From NCBI GenBank assembly GCA_029939815.1, contig JAOZSF010000174.1, positions 1-5,173 on the forward strand: a stretch of 5,173 bases of DNA, in the 5' to 3' direction. The notes under the pieces were generated by a model. The model searched no databases. It saw only the letters and a program-made list of their open reading frames with translations, and was not told the origin of the DNA. Position 1 is the stretch's first letter; every line of letters begins with the position of its first letter. Source of the stretch: a bacterium (GTDB lineage Bacteria; Auribacterota; UBA3054; B51-G9). This document shows positions 5,121 to 5,173 of this stretch, piece after piece. The translations under genes and the position numbers were made by a program.

Positions 5121-5173
5121 AATTGGGGAATTGGGGAATTGGGGAATTGGGGAATTGAGGAATTGAGGAATTG
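5121..5173. repeat. 8-bp tandem repeat (AATTGGGG/AATTGAGG), runs off the window
   Basis: Four identical AATTGGGG units (5121-5152) are followed by two AATTGAGG units (5153-5168) and a partial AATTG (5169-5173) cut by the window end. A degenerate GAATAGG precedes the array at 5114-5120. The four G4 tracts separated by AATT (5125-5152) meet the usual intramolecular G-quadruplex pattern on the + strand, which is also the RNA-like strand for the promoter at 5070-5098. The unit is not a multiple of three and there are no spacers, so it is neither a coding repeat in one frame nor a CRISPR array. True copy number is unknown. Confidence 0.93.

Noticed and set aside
5114..5173. CRISPR array or telomere-like repeat
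   Set aside because: Units are 8 bp with no spacers, so it is not CRISPR. The G4 tracts recall ciliate telomeres only superficially, and the surrounding genes are bacterial.

Overview
This window is a 5.2 kb piece of a bacterial chromosome, probably from a metagenome or draft contig. It opens inside one gene and closes inside a tandem repeat, as contig ends often do. No rRNA, tRNA or clade-specific marker is present, so the host cannot be named. The base composition is A+T-rich to moderate and there is a short secreted lipoprotein. The protein sequences look to me like an environmental diderm such as Planctomycetota or Omnitrophota, but that is an impression only.

Layout, all genes on the + strand: (1) 2-955, the C-terminal ~317 residues of chorismate synthase (aroC), lacking its N-terminus. 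(2) 994-2187, a complete 12-helix MFS transporter of the oxalate/formate antiporter (OFA) family, 38 bp after aroC. (3) 2188-2603, a 416-bp intergenic region holding two hairpins, a pair of direct repeats, a good sigma70-type promoter (2389-2417), and a long rod-like fold whose 5' end coincides with the predicted transcription start. (4) 2604-4472, recJ, single-strand DNA exonuclease. (5) 4460-5092, a 210-residue lipoprotein of unknown function, overlapping recJ by 13 bp. (6) 5070-5173, a textbook-perfect promoter (TTGACA, 17 bp, TATAAT) overlapping the end of the lipoprotein gene, firing into an 8-bp tandem repeat whose G4 tracts form a potential G-quadruplex.

The genes look like two transcription units. 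aroC and the transporter may be co-transcribed and end near the hairpins at 2227-2271. recJ and the lipoprotein gene form a tightly coupled pair, driven by the promoter at 2389-2417 through a ~180-nt structured leader or an independent small RNA. A third unit starts at the 3' edge and its gene lies outside the window.

The protein-coding genes are mostly ordinary. The parts most worth a second look are non-coding: the structured RNA candidate ahead of recJ, and the promoter plus quadruplex-repeat combination at the right edge.
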